Below are positions 29,991 through 38,154 of a DNA stretch of 64,000 bases, one piece after another. The notes beneath the pieces are model-generated. The model ran no database searches. It worked only from the letters and a program-made list of their open reading frames with translations, and was not told the origin of the DNA. Position 1 is the stretch's first letter; every line of letters starts with the position of its first letter. The position numbers were made by a program, and so were the translations under genes. The stretch spans positions 167,492-231,491 of the forward strand of contig NCEM01000013.1 in the NCBI GenBank assembly GCA_002280725.1, read 5' to 3'. This stretch comes from Alphaproteobacteria bacterium 32-64-14 (GTDB lineage: Bacteria > Pseudomonadota > Alphaproteobacteria > Caulobacterales > Hyphomonadaceae).

Positions 29991-30287
29991 TCAGATATGG
30001 CCGCCCGTACCGTCACCGGCGGCCTTCCATTTTCTTGCGCGGTTGACCTGCATCTTGGCGTCGACCTGTTCGGACAGCTCCATGCCGAGAAGAGCTACGA
30101 GCCGATGCAACAGGATGACAACATCCGCCGCCTCCCTGCCCGCTTCGGCATGGTCGCCGGCGCGGAGGGCTTGCTCCAGTTCATCCATCTCGCCGCGTGC
30201 CCGCGCGACAAGCGCGGTAAGATCGCGCGCTTCGCCGAACGTAGCATCGCCCCATTCGCGGATGGTGTGGCTGGTTTCAGCGAACAT
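29991..30287 (-). CDS. MazG-like nucleotide pyrophosphohydrolase
   Basis: 98 residues from ATG 30287, 7 nt after GAGGAGG. All-alpha MazG-type pattern with metal-binding E-x-x-E and E-x-x-D: 'RARGEMDELEQALRAGDHAE' then 'AGREAADVVILLHRLVALL'. Such enzymes remove non-canonical or excess NTPs/dNTPs. It sits between serC and serA on the same strand with a palindromic repeat on its upstream side. Confidence 0.75.
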   Translation of the reverse strand: MFAETSHTIREWGDATFGEARDLTALVARARGEMDELEQALRAGDHAEAGREAADVVILLHRLVALLGMELSEQVDAKMQVNRARKWKAAGDGTGGHI

Positions 30288-30302
30288 ATCGCCCTCCTCG
30301 GT

Positions 30303-30422
30303 TGTCATCCCGGAAGCCCGAAGGGCTATCCGGGACCCATTGCGCCAGTACGACACTGGATGAATGGGTCCCGGCCCAATCTTATTCAAACAAGAATGGG
30401 CTTCGCTACGGCCGGGATGACA
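30303..30422. repeat. Intergenic palindrome, TCATCCCGG family
   Basis: Outer arms TGTCATCCCGG (30303-30313) and CCGGGATGACA (30412-30422), with nested stems (ATCCGGGACCCATT / GAATGGGTCCCGG). It lies between the serC stop and the MazG-like start and may reduce downstream transcription. Confidence 0.7.
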
Positions 30423-30423
30423 G

Positions 30424-31599
30424 CTAGTTGAGTTCCGCCACCGTCGTTTCAAAAGCCCAGTCGAGCCACGCCGTCAGCTTCTCGAGATCGGCCGCCTCCA
30501 CCGTCGCGCCGCACCAGATGCGCAGGCCCGGAGGGGCGGCCTTGTAGCCGCCTATGTCGTAGGCCGCGTTTTCCTTTTCCAGCGCCGCGACGAACTTCTT
30601 CACGAAGTCCTGCTGGCCCTTGTCGTCGAGCTTCGCAACGCGCGGATCAGTGATCGAAAGCGTGACGGAGGTGTTCGAGCGCGTCGCCTTGTCCGCCGCG
30701 AGGAATTCGACCCACGGGGCTTTCGCGACCCACGCTTCGAGTACAGCGAGGTTGGCGTTGGAGCGCGCGACAGTGGCGTCGACGCCGCCAAGGCCTTCGA
30801 CCCAGCCGAGCGCATCGAGATAGTCTTCGGTCGCCAGCATGGACGGCGTGTTGATCGTTTCGCCCTCGAAGAGGCCTTCGGTGACTTCACCGCCCTTGGC
30901 CATGCGGAAGAGTTTCGGCATCGGCCATTTCGGCGTGTAGGTTTTCAGCCGCTCGATCGCGCGGGGCGACAGGATCAGGATGCCGTGTGCGCCCTCGCCG
31001 CCCAGCACTTTCTGCCAGGAGTAGGTCAGCACATCGATCTTGCTCCACGGGATCGGCATCGCAAACACCGCCGAGGTCGCGTCGCAGAAGGTGAGGCCCT
31101 CGCGGTCATCCGCGATCCAGTCGCCGTTCGGCACTTTGACGCCAGACGTCGTGCCGTTCCACGTGAAGACAATATCCGCGTCCTTGCGGGCCTTCGACAG
31201 GTCAGGAAGTTTTCCGTAGGCCGCCTTGTGCGTGACGGCATCGACCTTGAGCTGCTTGGTGATGTCGGTCACCCAGTCTTCGCCAAACGATTCAAACGCG
31301 AACACATCGACCGGGCGCGCGCCCAGCATGGACCAGAAGGCCGCCTCGATGGCGCCCGTGTCGGAGCCCGGCATGATACCGATGCGATAATCGGCGGGAA
31401 TTTTGAGAATGGCGCGGGTCTTGTCGATCGCCAGCTTCAGGCGCGACTTGCCGAGCTTGGAGCGGTGCGACCGGCCCAGCGATTCCAGCTTGAGATTGTC
31501 GGGGCTCCAGCCTGGGCGCTTGGCGCAGGGGCCGGAAGAAAAGTGTGCCCTATCAGGCCTATTGGCAGGGCGCACTGCGGGTTTCGCAGCGGTAGACAT
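30424..31599 (-). CDS. serC: Phosphoserine aminotransferase
   Basis: Second step of serine biosynthesis, PLP-dependent: 3-phosphohydroxypyruvate to phosphoserine. 391 residues from ATG 31599. It belongs to the alphaproteobacterial/archaeal-like SerC type: '[15 protein letters not shown]', '[18 protein letters not shown]', '[17 protein letters not shown]' and the PLP lysine in '[16 protein letters not shown]'. It is the first gene of serC-mazG-like-serA. A hairpin leader (31610-31654) precedes it. Confidence 0.97.
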   Translation of the reverse strand: MSTAAKPAVRPANRPDRAHFSSGPCAKRPGWSPDNLKLESLGRSHRSKLGKSRLKLAIDKTRAILKIPADYRIGIMPGSDTGAIEAAFWSMLGARPVDVFAFESFGEDWVTDITKQLKVDAVTHKAAYGKLPDLSKARKDADIVFTWNGTTSGVKVPNGDWIADDREGLTFCDATSAVFAMPIPWSKIDVLTYSWQKVLGGEGAHGILILSPRAIERLKTYTPKWPMPKLFRMAKGGEVTEGLFEGETINTPSMLATEDYLDALGWVEGLGGVDATVARSNANLAVLEAWVAKAPWVEFLAADKATRSNTSVTLSITDPRVAKLDDKGQQDFVKKFVAALEKENAAYDIGGYKAAPPGLRIWCGATVEAADLEKLTAWLDWAFETTVAELN

Positions 31600-31609
31600 C
31601 TGTTTTTCT

Positions 31610-31654
31610 CCCATCCTTACAGATGGGCTGGTCGCCGTTGGGGGCGACTGGCCC
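31610..31654 (-). ncRNA. Structured serC leader, candidate serC RNA motif
   Basis: Two hairpins in the serC 5' leader. The promoter-proximal one pairs GGGC-GTCGCC (with a CA/CA internal loop) around 31625-31654; the second pairs CCCATC / GATGGG (31610-31627) with loop TGTAAG and ends about 10 nt before the ATG, including the GGGA ribosome site. They share three bases, so they may be mutually exclusive. Alphaproteobacterial serC genes have a known conserved RNA of this kind (Weinberg motif set); match not verified. Confidence 0.5.
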
Positions 31655-31689
31655 GGGGCGGATATGCTCCCGAACCGGTTTCACGTCAA

Positions 31690-32661
31690 TTAAGACTTCG
31701 CACGCCGCCGCCAGTTGGCCACCGCCACGCCCGCGAGGATCAGCGCCAGCGCACCGACCATGGACCAGAGCAGCTGCTCTCCCAGGAACAGCACGCCCAG
31801 CCCCGTCGCCCACAGCGGCGACATGTAGGTTGTGAACGAGACGAACACCGGCCCCGCCCTGCGGATCAGCCACACATAGACGAACATCGCGAACGCTGTC
31901 GGCAAGGCGCCGAGCAGGATCATGGCGATGATGGAAGCATGGCTGGCGCCGACCGGTAACGGCTCCATGATCGCGGCGTAGACGAGCGCGGCGACCCCGC
32001 CCATCGCAACGATCATGAAGGCCGACAGCACCGGCTCGATCTGCGGCGCGACGCGCGTTGCGATGTTGCCCACGGCATAGAGCCCTGCGCCGAAGATGGC
32101 GAGCAGGATGCCGACAAGGCTCGCTCCGCCGCCTTCCTGAAACTCGGGCAGCACCAGCACGACAAGACCCGCAAAGCCCATCAGCACACCGATCAACCGG
32201 CGCGCGCTCAGGCGGTCGTTGAGAAACAGGTGCGCCATCAGCACGGTCGCAAATGGCGTGCCGCCATTGCAGATCGCCATCACGGCGGTACCGACGGACT
32301 CGGCTGCGTGCGCGTAGAGAACGAACGGCGCCATCGTTGCACCGATGCCGATCAGGCCAAACCAGCCGATCGCCTTGAGTGAGATTTTTGGGCGGGCATC
32401 GCCGCGCGGCCGCGGATTTAGCAGCCGCCAGACGATCATCCATGCCGCGAGGAAGAAAGCGCCACTGACAAGCCTGCCGGCCACCAGCCAGGCAGGCGAG
32501 ATTGTCTCAACGCCAATGCTGATGCCCGCAAACGTCGAGCCCCAGACGACCACCAGCACAAGCAAGGCGACCCAGTTGAGCGCGTTGCCGGACAGGCGGG
32601 GCGCCATGCCGGGCGATGCCCCTGCCTTTTCCGCCGCCGATTCCACGCCACGCTCCGCCAC
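31690..32661 (-). CDS. EamA/DMT-family transporter
   Basis: 323 residues with about ten hydrophobic helices in two EamA repeats: 'VALLVLVVVWGSTFAGISIG' in the first and 'LVGILLAIFGAGLYAVGNIA' starting the second, ending 'LILAGVAVANWRRRAKS'. Members export amino acids or metabolites across the inner membrane. Substrate unknown; closeness to the serine genes suggests but does not prove an amino-acid role. It is on the same strand upstream of serC, with only 90 bp to the serC start that hold the serC leader. Confidence 0.9.
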   Translation of the reverse strand: MAERGVESAAEKAGASPGMAPRLSGNALNWVALLVLVVVWGSTFAGISIGVETISPAWLVAGRLVSGAFFLAAWMIVWRLLNPRPRGDARPKISLKAIGWFGLIGIGATMAPFVLYAHAAESVGTAVMAICNGGTPFATVLMAHLFLNDRLSARRLIGVLMGFAGLVVLVLPEFQEGGGASLVGILLAIFGAGLYAVGNIATRVAPQIEPVLSAFMIVAMGGVAALVYAAIMEPLPVGASHASIIAMILLGALPTAFAMFVYVWLIRRAGPVFVSFTTYMSPLWATGLGVLFLGEQLLWSMVGALALILAGVAVANWRRRAKS

Positions 32662-32734
32662 TGACGCGGCCCTGCTAGAACATATCCGCGCTCACAGCAA
32701 AGCCACGGATCCGAAACGCCGCGTAACAAACAAC

Positions 32735-32766
32735 AAAAAGGCCCGGAGCATCGCTCCAGGCCTTTT
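32735..32766. terminator. Bidirectional terminator-like hairpin
   Basis: AAAAAGGCC...GGCCTTTT stem closing an inner CGGAGC / GCTCC pairing, with A-run before and T-run after, so it can work on both strands. It lies upstream of the DMT gene and downstream of the rightward-lying minus-strand CsbD gene; mainly it ends the csbD transcript. Confidence 0.75.
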
Positions 32767-32798
32767 GCCGTTGTGTGGTCATCGGGCCGCGAGGCGGC

Positions 32799-32981
32799 CT
32801 ACTTCTTGGTGACGGATTTCACCGCTTCCTTGATGTGGCCAACAGCCCGCTGGCCTTTGCCTTCAGCCTCCTTGGCCGCGCCTTCGGCAACGTGCTTGGG
32901 CGAATCGACCGCCTTGCCGAATTCTTTCTGCACCTTGCCGGCAGCTTCCTTCACCGAACCCTTGATCGTGTCCCTGTTCAT
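32799..32981 (-). CDS. CsbD-family stress protein
   Basis: 60 residues from 'MNRDTIKGSVKEAAGKVQKE'; an ATG five... four codons upstream is also possible (32993). Lys/Glu/Ala-rich, with the repeating 'GSVKEAAGKVQ', 'AEGAAKEAEGKGQ' heptads of CsbD/YjbJ proteins, which accumulate in stress or stationary phase. The mechanism is unknown. Single gene with a terminator behind it. Confidence 0.88.
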   Translation of the reverse strand: MNRDTIKGSVKEAAGKVQKEFGKAVDSPKHVAEGAAKEAEGKGQRAVGHIKEAVKSVTKK

Positions 32982-33082
32982 TTGAATCTCCATGAGCTAG
33001 CGACCCCGCGCTTGGGGGATAAACGGGCACAGCCACGAAGGGTTCCGCGCGCGCGATAGTGGATTTCGCGACGGCTGATAGG

Positions 33083-34693
33083 CTAGCCGCGACTATCCTG
33101 CAGCAACATGTCAGCCCCCTTCTCGGCGATCATCAGCGTAGGCGAATTTGTATTGCCCGACACGATGCGCGGCATCACGGACGCATCGATCACCCGCAGC
33201 CTGCCCACGCCCCACACACGCAGGCGCTCGTCGACGACGGCGCCGGTATCGTTGGCCGCGCCCATCTTGGCCGTGCCGACCGGATGGAAAATCGTCGTGC
33301 CAACATCACCGGCGGCCTTTGCCAGCTCGGCGTCGGAATGCAGGTGCGCGCCCGGTGCAAACTCCTCCGGTGAGAAGCGCTTCAGCGCAGGCTGATCCAC
33401 GATACGGCGCACCAGCCGGATCGATTCAACCGCCGTGATGCGATCACTCTCCGCTGACAGATAGTTCGGCTGGATTTCAGGCGCCACATTCGGATCGCGC
33501 GAGGTTGCGTGGATGGCGCCCCGGCTATCGGGACGCAGATTGCATACGCTGATCGTGATTGCCGGAAACGCATACATCGCCTCCCCGAATTTCGGCAGGG
33601 CCAGCGGCTGCACGTGGAATTGCACATTGGCGGTCGCGTGGTGTTCGTTCGATTTTGCAAACGCCCCCATCTGCGAGGGCGCCATCGTCATCGGTCCGCG
33701 GCGGCGCAACGCATAGTCCGCCGCCATGATCGGCCGGCGCATCAGGTTGGCATACTGCTCGTTGAGCGTCGGCACGCCGGAGACCTTGTAGATCGGGCGC
33801 AACTGCAGGTGGTCCTGCAAATTCTCGCCGACGCCGGGACTGTGATGCGCAACATCAACGCCAAGCGCCTTCAGCCGCTCGCTATCGCCGATGCCCGACA
33901 GCTCCATCAGCTTCGGCGTCTGCACGGCGCCGGACGACAAAATCACGCAACCATCGGCTTTCGACACATGGCGCTCGCTGCCGCCATGACGAGACCAGGC
34001 AACGCCTGTCGCCTCGCCGTTCTCGATGATCACCCGCTCGGCCAGCGCACCCGTAACGACCTTGAGATTAGCGCGGCCTAGCGCAGGCTTCAGAAATCCC
34101 CGCGCGGTCGACCAGCGGCTCCCGGCTTTCTGGTTCACCTGAAAATAGCCAACGCCGGAATTGTCGCCCGTGTTAAAATCGCTAACCTTCGCGATGCCCG
34201 CGCTCTCCGCCGCATCGGCAAATGCGTCGAGCACTTTCCAGCGCATGCGCGGATGCTCGATCCGCCACTCGCCGCCCTGTGCGTGATGCGCGCCGCCATC
34301 GACGTGATCTTCATGGCGCAGGAAGTGCGGCAGCACATCGTCCCATCCCCAGCCGGTAAGGCCAAGCTGCCGCCAGCCATCATAGTCGGCTGCCTGCCCG
34401 CGCATGTAGATCATCGCGTTGATCGCCGACGAACCGCCGAGAACCTTGCCCCGCGGATAGTTCAACGCGCGCCCATTGAGCCCCGGCACCGGCTGGGTCT
34501 GGAACATCCAGTCGGCACGCGGATTGCCGATGGCGAACAGGTAGCCGACCGGAATGTGAAACCAGATCCAGTCGTCCTTGCCGCCAGCTTCCAGCAATAA
34601 GACATGATTGCGCGGATCCTTCGACAGGCGGTTGGCCAGAAGGCATCCCGCCGTTCCCGCCCCCACGATGATGTAATCGAAGCGTTCCGTCAT
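33083..34693 (-). CDS. GMC-family FAD oxidoreductase (choline dehydrogenase-like)
   Basis: 536 residues from ATG 34693. FAD site 'DYIIVGAGTAGCLLANRLS', GMC signature 1 'YPRGKVLGGSSAINAMIYMR', signature 2 around 'SSGAVQTPKLMELSGIG', and the active-site pair His in 'TTIFHPVGTAKMG' and Asn in 'SGNTNSPTLMIAEKGAD'. It oxidises primary alcohols such as choline or alkanols; the exact substrate is open. No clear ribosome site precedes the ATG. Single gene, no betaine genes nearby. Confidence 0.93.
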   Translation of the reverse strand: MTERFDYIIVGAGTAGCLLANRLSKDPRNHVLLLEAGGKDDWIWFHIPVGYLFAIGNPRADWMFQTQPVPGLNGRALNYPRGKVLGGSSAINAMIYMRGQAADYDGWRQLGLTGWGWDDVLPHFLRHEDHVDGGAHHAQGGEWRIEHPRMRWKVLDAFADAAESAGIAKVSDFNTGDNSGVGYFQVNQKAGSRWSTARGFLKPALGRANLKVVTGALAERVIIENGEATGVAWSRHGGSERHVSKADGCVILSSGAVQTPKLMELSGIGDSERLKALGVDVAHHSPGVGENLQDHLQLRPIYKVSGVPTLNEQYANLMRRPIMAADYALRRRGPMTMAPSQMGAFAKSNEHHATANVQFHVQPLALPKFGEAMYAFPAITISVCNLRPDSRGAIHATSRDPNVAPEIQPNYLSAESDRITAVESIRLVRRIVDQPALKRFSPEEFAPGAHLHSDAELAKAAGDVGTTIFHPVGTAKMGAANDTGAVVDERLRVWGVGRLRVIDASVMPRIVSGNTNSPTLMIAEKGADMLLQDSRG

Positions 34694-34724
34694 GTGTGGC
34701 TGGATAGGTGGGGTTGCGTGACAA

Positions 34725-34806
34725 GGGAATAGGGAGCGGGCAATGGGGAATAGGCTCAAGCTAGACCGGTTTCTCACCTACTCCCTAATGCCCACTCCCT
34801 ATTCCC
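34725..34806. repeat. Large inverted repeat GGGAATAGGGAG type
   Basis: Arms of 30 bp (34725-34754 and 34777-34806) match at 26 positions when folded; the unit is GGGAATAGGGAG-nGGGCA. It lies between divergent genes (GMC oxidoreductase and serine hydrolase), so a transcript in either direction would carry the hairpin. It is distinct from the other two repeat families here. Confidence 0.75.
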
Positions 34807-34866
34807 AAGACGCACACGGCCTGCCATCGTCCCCTAAAATGCGAACAAGACGATCGGGAGGACCGA

Positions 34867-36183
34867 ATGGCCCTGCGTGCGACACTTCTGGCGGCGCTCA
34901 GCGCGACTGCGCTGACAGGTTGCATGATCTCGGTCGACGAGACCACGCGGCTCTCCCCCATGGCGCCACTGGCGCACGGGACAATCATCAACGATGCGCC
35001 ACACGGCATCTCGCAGGCGCGCCTGCAAGTGCTCGACGCCACGATGAAGCAGTATGTCGCCGACGGCAAACTGGCGGGCGCCGTGGTGATGATCCATCAG
35101 GATGGGCGCGAAGTTTTCTCTGAGGCCTATGGCTGGCGCGACCGCGAGGCGGGCGACCGCATGGAAGAGGACGACATTTTCCGCATCGCATCTCAGACCA
35201 AGGCGCTCACCAGCGTCGCCATCATGATGTTGATGGAAGAAGGCAAGCTGGTGCTGGATGATCCGCTCGGCAAGTTCCTGCCGGAATGGTCGAAGACGAC
35301 GGTCGCAGTCGCGAAGGATGGCGGTGGCTATGATGTCGTGCCCGCGAGAGGGCCCATCGCAATCGGCGATCTGCTCTCGCACACAGCCGGCATCTCCTAT
35401 GGGACGGGTCCCGGTGAGAAGGCCTGGCGCGACGCCGGCATCTTCGGCTGGTACTTCGCCGACAAGACTGAACCCGTCGCCGATGTGGTGAAGCGCATGG
35501 CCGCGCTTCCGATGGCGGCCCAGCCGGGCGCATCCTGGGTCTATGGCTACAACACAGACATTCTTGGTGTCGTGGTGGAGAAAATCTCCGGCCAATCTCT
35601 CGACGTGTTCCTCAAGGAGCGCCTGATCGACCCGCTCGGCATGAAAGACACCAGCTTCTGCCTGCCACCGGAGAAGTCGTCGCGCCTTGTAGTCGTCTAC
35701 TCGGCCAAGGACGGCAAATCGGAGCGCGCAGCCGCACCGGGTGCATGGACAGGTTCGGGCCATATCGGTCAGGGCCACTACGAGAACGGGCCGTGCAAGG
35801 CTTTCGCAGGCGGCGCGGGCCTCCTGTCCACCGCGGCGGACTATTCGCGCTTCCTCGAAATGCTGCGTCGTGGCGGCGACCTCGATGGCAAGCGCTACCT
35901 CTCGCGCAAGAGCGTCGAGCTGATGAGCCAGGACTCGCTGGTGGAAGCCACGTTCCAGGCCGGTCAGGGTTTCGGCCTCGGCTTCCGCATAACGGAATCG
36001 CCGGGAAAGATGGGAAATCTCGGTTCAGTCGGCGACTATGGCTGGGGCGGCGCCTACCACTCGACCTACTGGGTCGATCCCGCTGAGGGCTTGACCGTCA
36101 GCTTCATGACCCAGCTCATTCCCGCAGGTGGTCTCGACACGCAAACCAAGCTGCGCGCGCTGATCTATTCGGCGCTGGAATAG
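34867..36183 (+). CDS. Serine hydrolase, class C beta-lactamase/esterase family (lipoprotein)
   Basis: 438 residues. Lipobox ALTGC gives lipidated Cys19. SxxK motif 'RIASQTKALTS' with nucleophile serine, a Tyr-x-Asn-like 'WVYGYNTDILG', and a later 'GYGWGGAYHSTYWVDP' in the place of the KTG-like element. These enzymes include esterases and D-Ala-D-Ala-type peptidases, so beta-lactam activity should not be assumed. The start follows GGGAGGA. A second related gene lies at 54419. Confidence 0.9.
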   Translation: MALRATLLAALSATALTGCMISVDETTRLSPMAPLAHGTIINDAPHGISQARLQVLDATMKQYVADGKLAGAVVMIHQDGREVFSEAYGWRDREAGDRMEEDDIFRIASQTKALTSVAIMMLMEEGKLVLDDPLGKFLPEWSKTTVAVAKDGGGYDVVPARGPIAIGDLLSHTAGISYGTGPGEKAWRDAGIFGWYFADKTEPVADVVKRMAALPMAAQPGASWVYGYNTDILGVVVEKISGQSLDVFLKERLIDPLGMKDTSFCLPPEKSSRLVVVYSAKDGKSERAAAPGAWTGSGHIGQGHYENGPCKAFAGGAGLLSTAADYSRFLEMLRRGGDLDGKRYLSRKSVELMSQDSLVEATFQAGQGFGLGFRITESPGKMGNLGSVGDYGWGGAYHSTYWVDPAEGLTVSFMTQLIPAGGLDTQTKLRALIYSALE

Positions 36184-36186
36184 GCT

Positions 36187-36795
36187 CTACAGCGGCGCTG
36201 CTGGCGGGATGTAGTTGAACGTCCCGCACAGCACGTCGGCGCTGGTGGGCGGCCACGCATCGCCCTTGAACGCCGCGATCGACATGTATTTCTGCCCAAC
36301 GGAATCGAGACCTGTCGCCATGGCGATGAACGAGGTCGGCGTGTCCTTGCCGCAGAAGCCGCCATTAAGCGCCGTGCCCGGCACGTCTTCCTGAATGACG
36401 CTGTGCATGTCGATCGACGGCGCGCCCGGAGGCGCATTGCCGGAGACGACCACGTCCTCGCCAAAAATTTCCTTCCAGTTGATCAGGCTGGCCTGCTCGG
36501 CTGCGCCCGGAAGCAGTTCGGTGATGAAGGTGAGGCCGTTGGCGCCCACTATCTTCATGCGTGGCGCCGCGTTAGGGCCGGGACGTGGCTCGACCGAAAG
36601 CGTGATAGCGCCCGTGAAGGCTTCCGCCGTTTTCGACATCGCCTCGAACGTCACCGGGCGCGGCGCGGGCGCAGGCTCCATCGGCGCACCGGGTTCATCC
36701 TGGCCCATTTCCTCGGGCGTTGGTTCAGCCGTCTGGGTGGGCGCGCCACAGGCCGCGAGCAGGACGAAACAGGACGCGGCGAACATCAGGCGCAT
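36187..36795 (-). CDS. Lipoprotein of unknown function
   Basis: 202 residues from ATG 36795. Lipobox 'VLLAACGAPT', then a Pro/Glu-rich linker. The folded part has two cysteines ('GGFCGKDTP', 'DVLCGTFNY') in a C-terminal region 'FIAMATGLDSVGQKYMSIAA'. No family recognised. It ends 3 bp from the convergent serine hydrolase and heads toward the small periplasmic gene upstream on the same strand. Confidence 0.6.
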   Translation of the reverse strand: MRLMFAASCFVLLAACGAPTQTAEPTPEEMGQDEPGAPMEPAPAPRPVTFEAMSKTAEAFTGAITLSVEPRPGPNAAPRMKIVGANGLTFITELLPGAAEQASLINWKEIFGEDVVVSGNAPPGAPSIDMHSVIQEDVPGTALNGGFCGKDTPTSFIAMATGLDSVGQKYMSIAAFKGDAWPPTSADVLCGTFNYIPPAAPL

Positions 36796-36837
36796 GAGAC
36801 AACTCCCCGCGGCTCTGCTCGATACCGGCCGCACGCG

Positions 36838-37158
36838 CTAGCGTATCTCGAAAGTCTGGCAGGCGTCAGCAGCCATTTTCTGCAACGTGGAGCCCGCCGC
36901 CGCGATCTGCCAGGCACGGGCCTTCGCCTGCCCCGCATCGACGCCGGGATAGACCATCCAGGCGTCATGCGCCGCCTTGATCAGCGGATCGGGCTGCGTG
37001 CGCGTCCGCTCTGCCTCGCCGATCTGGGCCGCGCGCAGGTCTGCACATGTCTGCGCGTTGGCGGGCGAGACATCGTCCTCGATCGTAATCTTCGGGCCCT
37101 GCGCAAAGGCAGGCGCCACGAGAGCAGCAGCGCAGATCGCAAGGACAGCAAGACGCAT
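36838..37158 (-). CDS. Small periplasmic protein
   Basis: 106 residues from ATG 37158, chosen because GGAGGG lies 6 nt upstream and a signal peptide starts at once ('RLAVLAICAAALVAPAFAQ'). The mature part is helical with two cysteines ('AQTCADLRAAQ', 'AADACQTFEIR') that probably pair. No family recognised. Same strand as its neighbours, 42 bp before the lipoprotein gene. Confidence 0.6.
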   Translation of the reverse strand: MRLAVLAICAAALVAPAFAQGPKITIEDDVSPANAQTCADLRAAQIGEAERTRTQPDPLIKAAHDAWMVYPGVDAGQAKARAWQIAAAGSTLQKMAADACQTFEIR

Positions 37159-37223
37159 GTAGCCCTCCATCCCCAGCAGGTTATCGCCGGTCTGCGGCGG
37201 CAGGAAGGCAATCAGGGCCCCGA

Positions 37224-38132
37224 TTATGGCGAACCCGCGCAGCCCTTGGCCCAGTCGATCACCGTATCGGCCAATTCCTTGCGCGACCACGAGAAGGAAT
37301 GATCGCCCGAGAGTTCGACGCCCGACACCTTGACGCCCTGGGTCGCCTTGTAGGCGGCGGTCATCGCCATGGGTTTGGGGATGTCCACGTCCTTGTCGCC
37401 GAGCACGATCAGGATCGACTTGCCAACCATCTGCGGCGCCAGCTTCGCAAGATCATACGCGGCGCGATTGGCAAGGATATCGGCGACCAACTCCTTGCCA
37501 TCGAGCCCCTCAAGCATGTCAAGCTGATCGGCATAGGCGGCAAAGTCGGCGGCAGCCTCGGACGACTGGCTCAACTGGTCTGCGATGGCGCCCATCTCGG
37601 CCGGAGCGATGCCTGCAACGCACTTGATCGCCGGATCGCGCGCGGCGGCCTGCAGCGCCGCGAAGCCACCCATCGAATGCCCAACCAGCAGGATGCGCGC
37701 GGGATCAGTGCGCAGCTTCGCGGCATTGGCGCGGAGATACGCCGTCGCGGCGCCGACATCCTCGATCACGTGCGGAAGCGAATATTCCCCCTCGCTGCCC
37801 CACGCGCCGCGATAGTGGAAGAACAGGACATTGAAGCCTTGCCGGCGCAGCTCTTGCGCAAGATCGAGATTGCGCTCGTTGCCGGGAAAGCCGTGCAGCA
37901 GCACGACCGCCGGATGCGGCCCCGGACCATTCGCGAGATAGACGATGCCATTCAGGCGATCGCCTGCACTCTCGAACGAGGTCTCGACCAGAGCAGGCGG
38001 ATTGGCTTCGTCGAACGCAAGCGTCGCCGCGGCGGGAGCAGGCGCCTCCGCTGCAGGCGCAACGGCTGGCGAACACGCCGGCAGGAGAAGCGCCACGCCA
38101 GCCACAGCGGCAAACAAACCCTGACGAATCAT
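37224..38132 (-). CDS. Alpha/beta-hydrolase lipoprotein
   Basis: 302 residues. Lipobox 'LLLPACSPAV'. Classical alpha/beta-hydrolase: oxyanion region 'VVLLHGFPGNERNLDLAQEL', nucleophile 'LLVGHSMGGFAALQ', acid 'IVLGDKDVDIPKP' and His 'SGDHSFSWSRKEL'. It resembles dienelactone-hydrolase-like or acyl-peptidase-like esterases with a periplasmic face. It lies 22 bp after the alkaline phosphatase on the same strand, so both are likely cotranscribed. Confidence 0.88.
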   Translation of the reverse strand: MIRQGLFAAVAGVALLLPACSPAVAPAAEAPAPAAATLAFDEANPPALVETSFESAGDRLNGIVYLANGPGPHPAVVLLHGFPGNERNLDLAQELRRQGFNVLFFHYRGAWGSEGEYSLPHVIEDVGAATAYLRANAAKLRTDPARILLVGHSMGGFAALQAAARDPAIKCVAGIAPAEMGAIADQLSQSSEAAADFAAYADQLDMLEGLDGKELVADILANRAAYDLAKLAPQMVGKSILIVLGDKDVDIPKPMAMTAAYKATQGVKVSGVELSGDHSFSWSRKELADTVIDWAKGCAGSP

Positions 38133-38154
38133 CGCTTCTCCTGATCGGGCAGCG

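Noticed and set aside
34867..36183. True class C beta-lactamase
   Set aside because: SxxK is present, but the family includes many esterases and no KTG motif is clear; only a general serine hydrolase call is justified.
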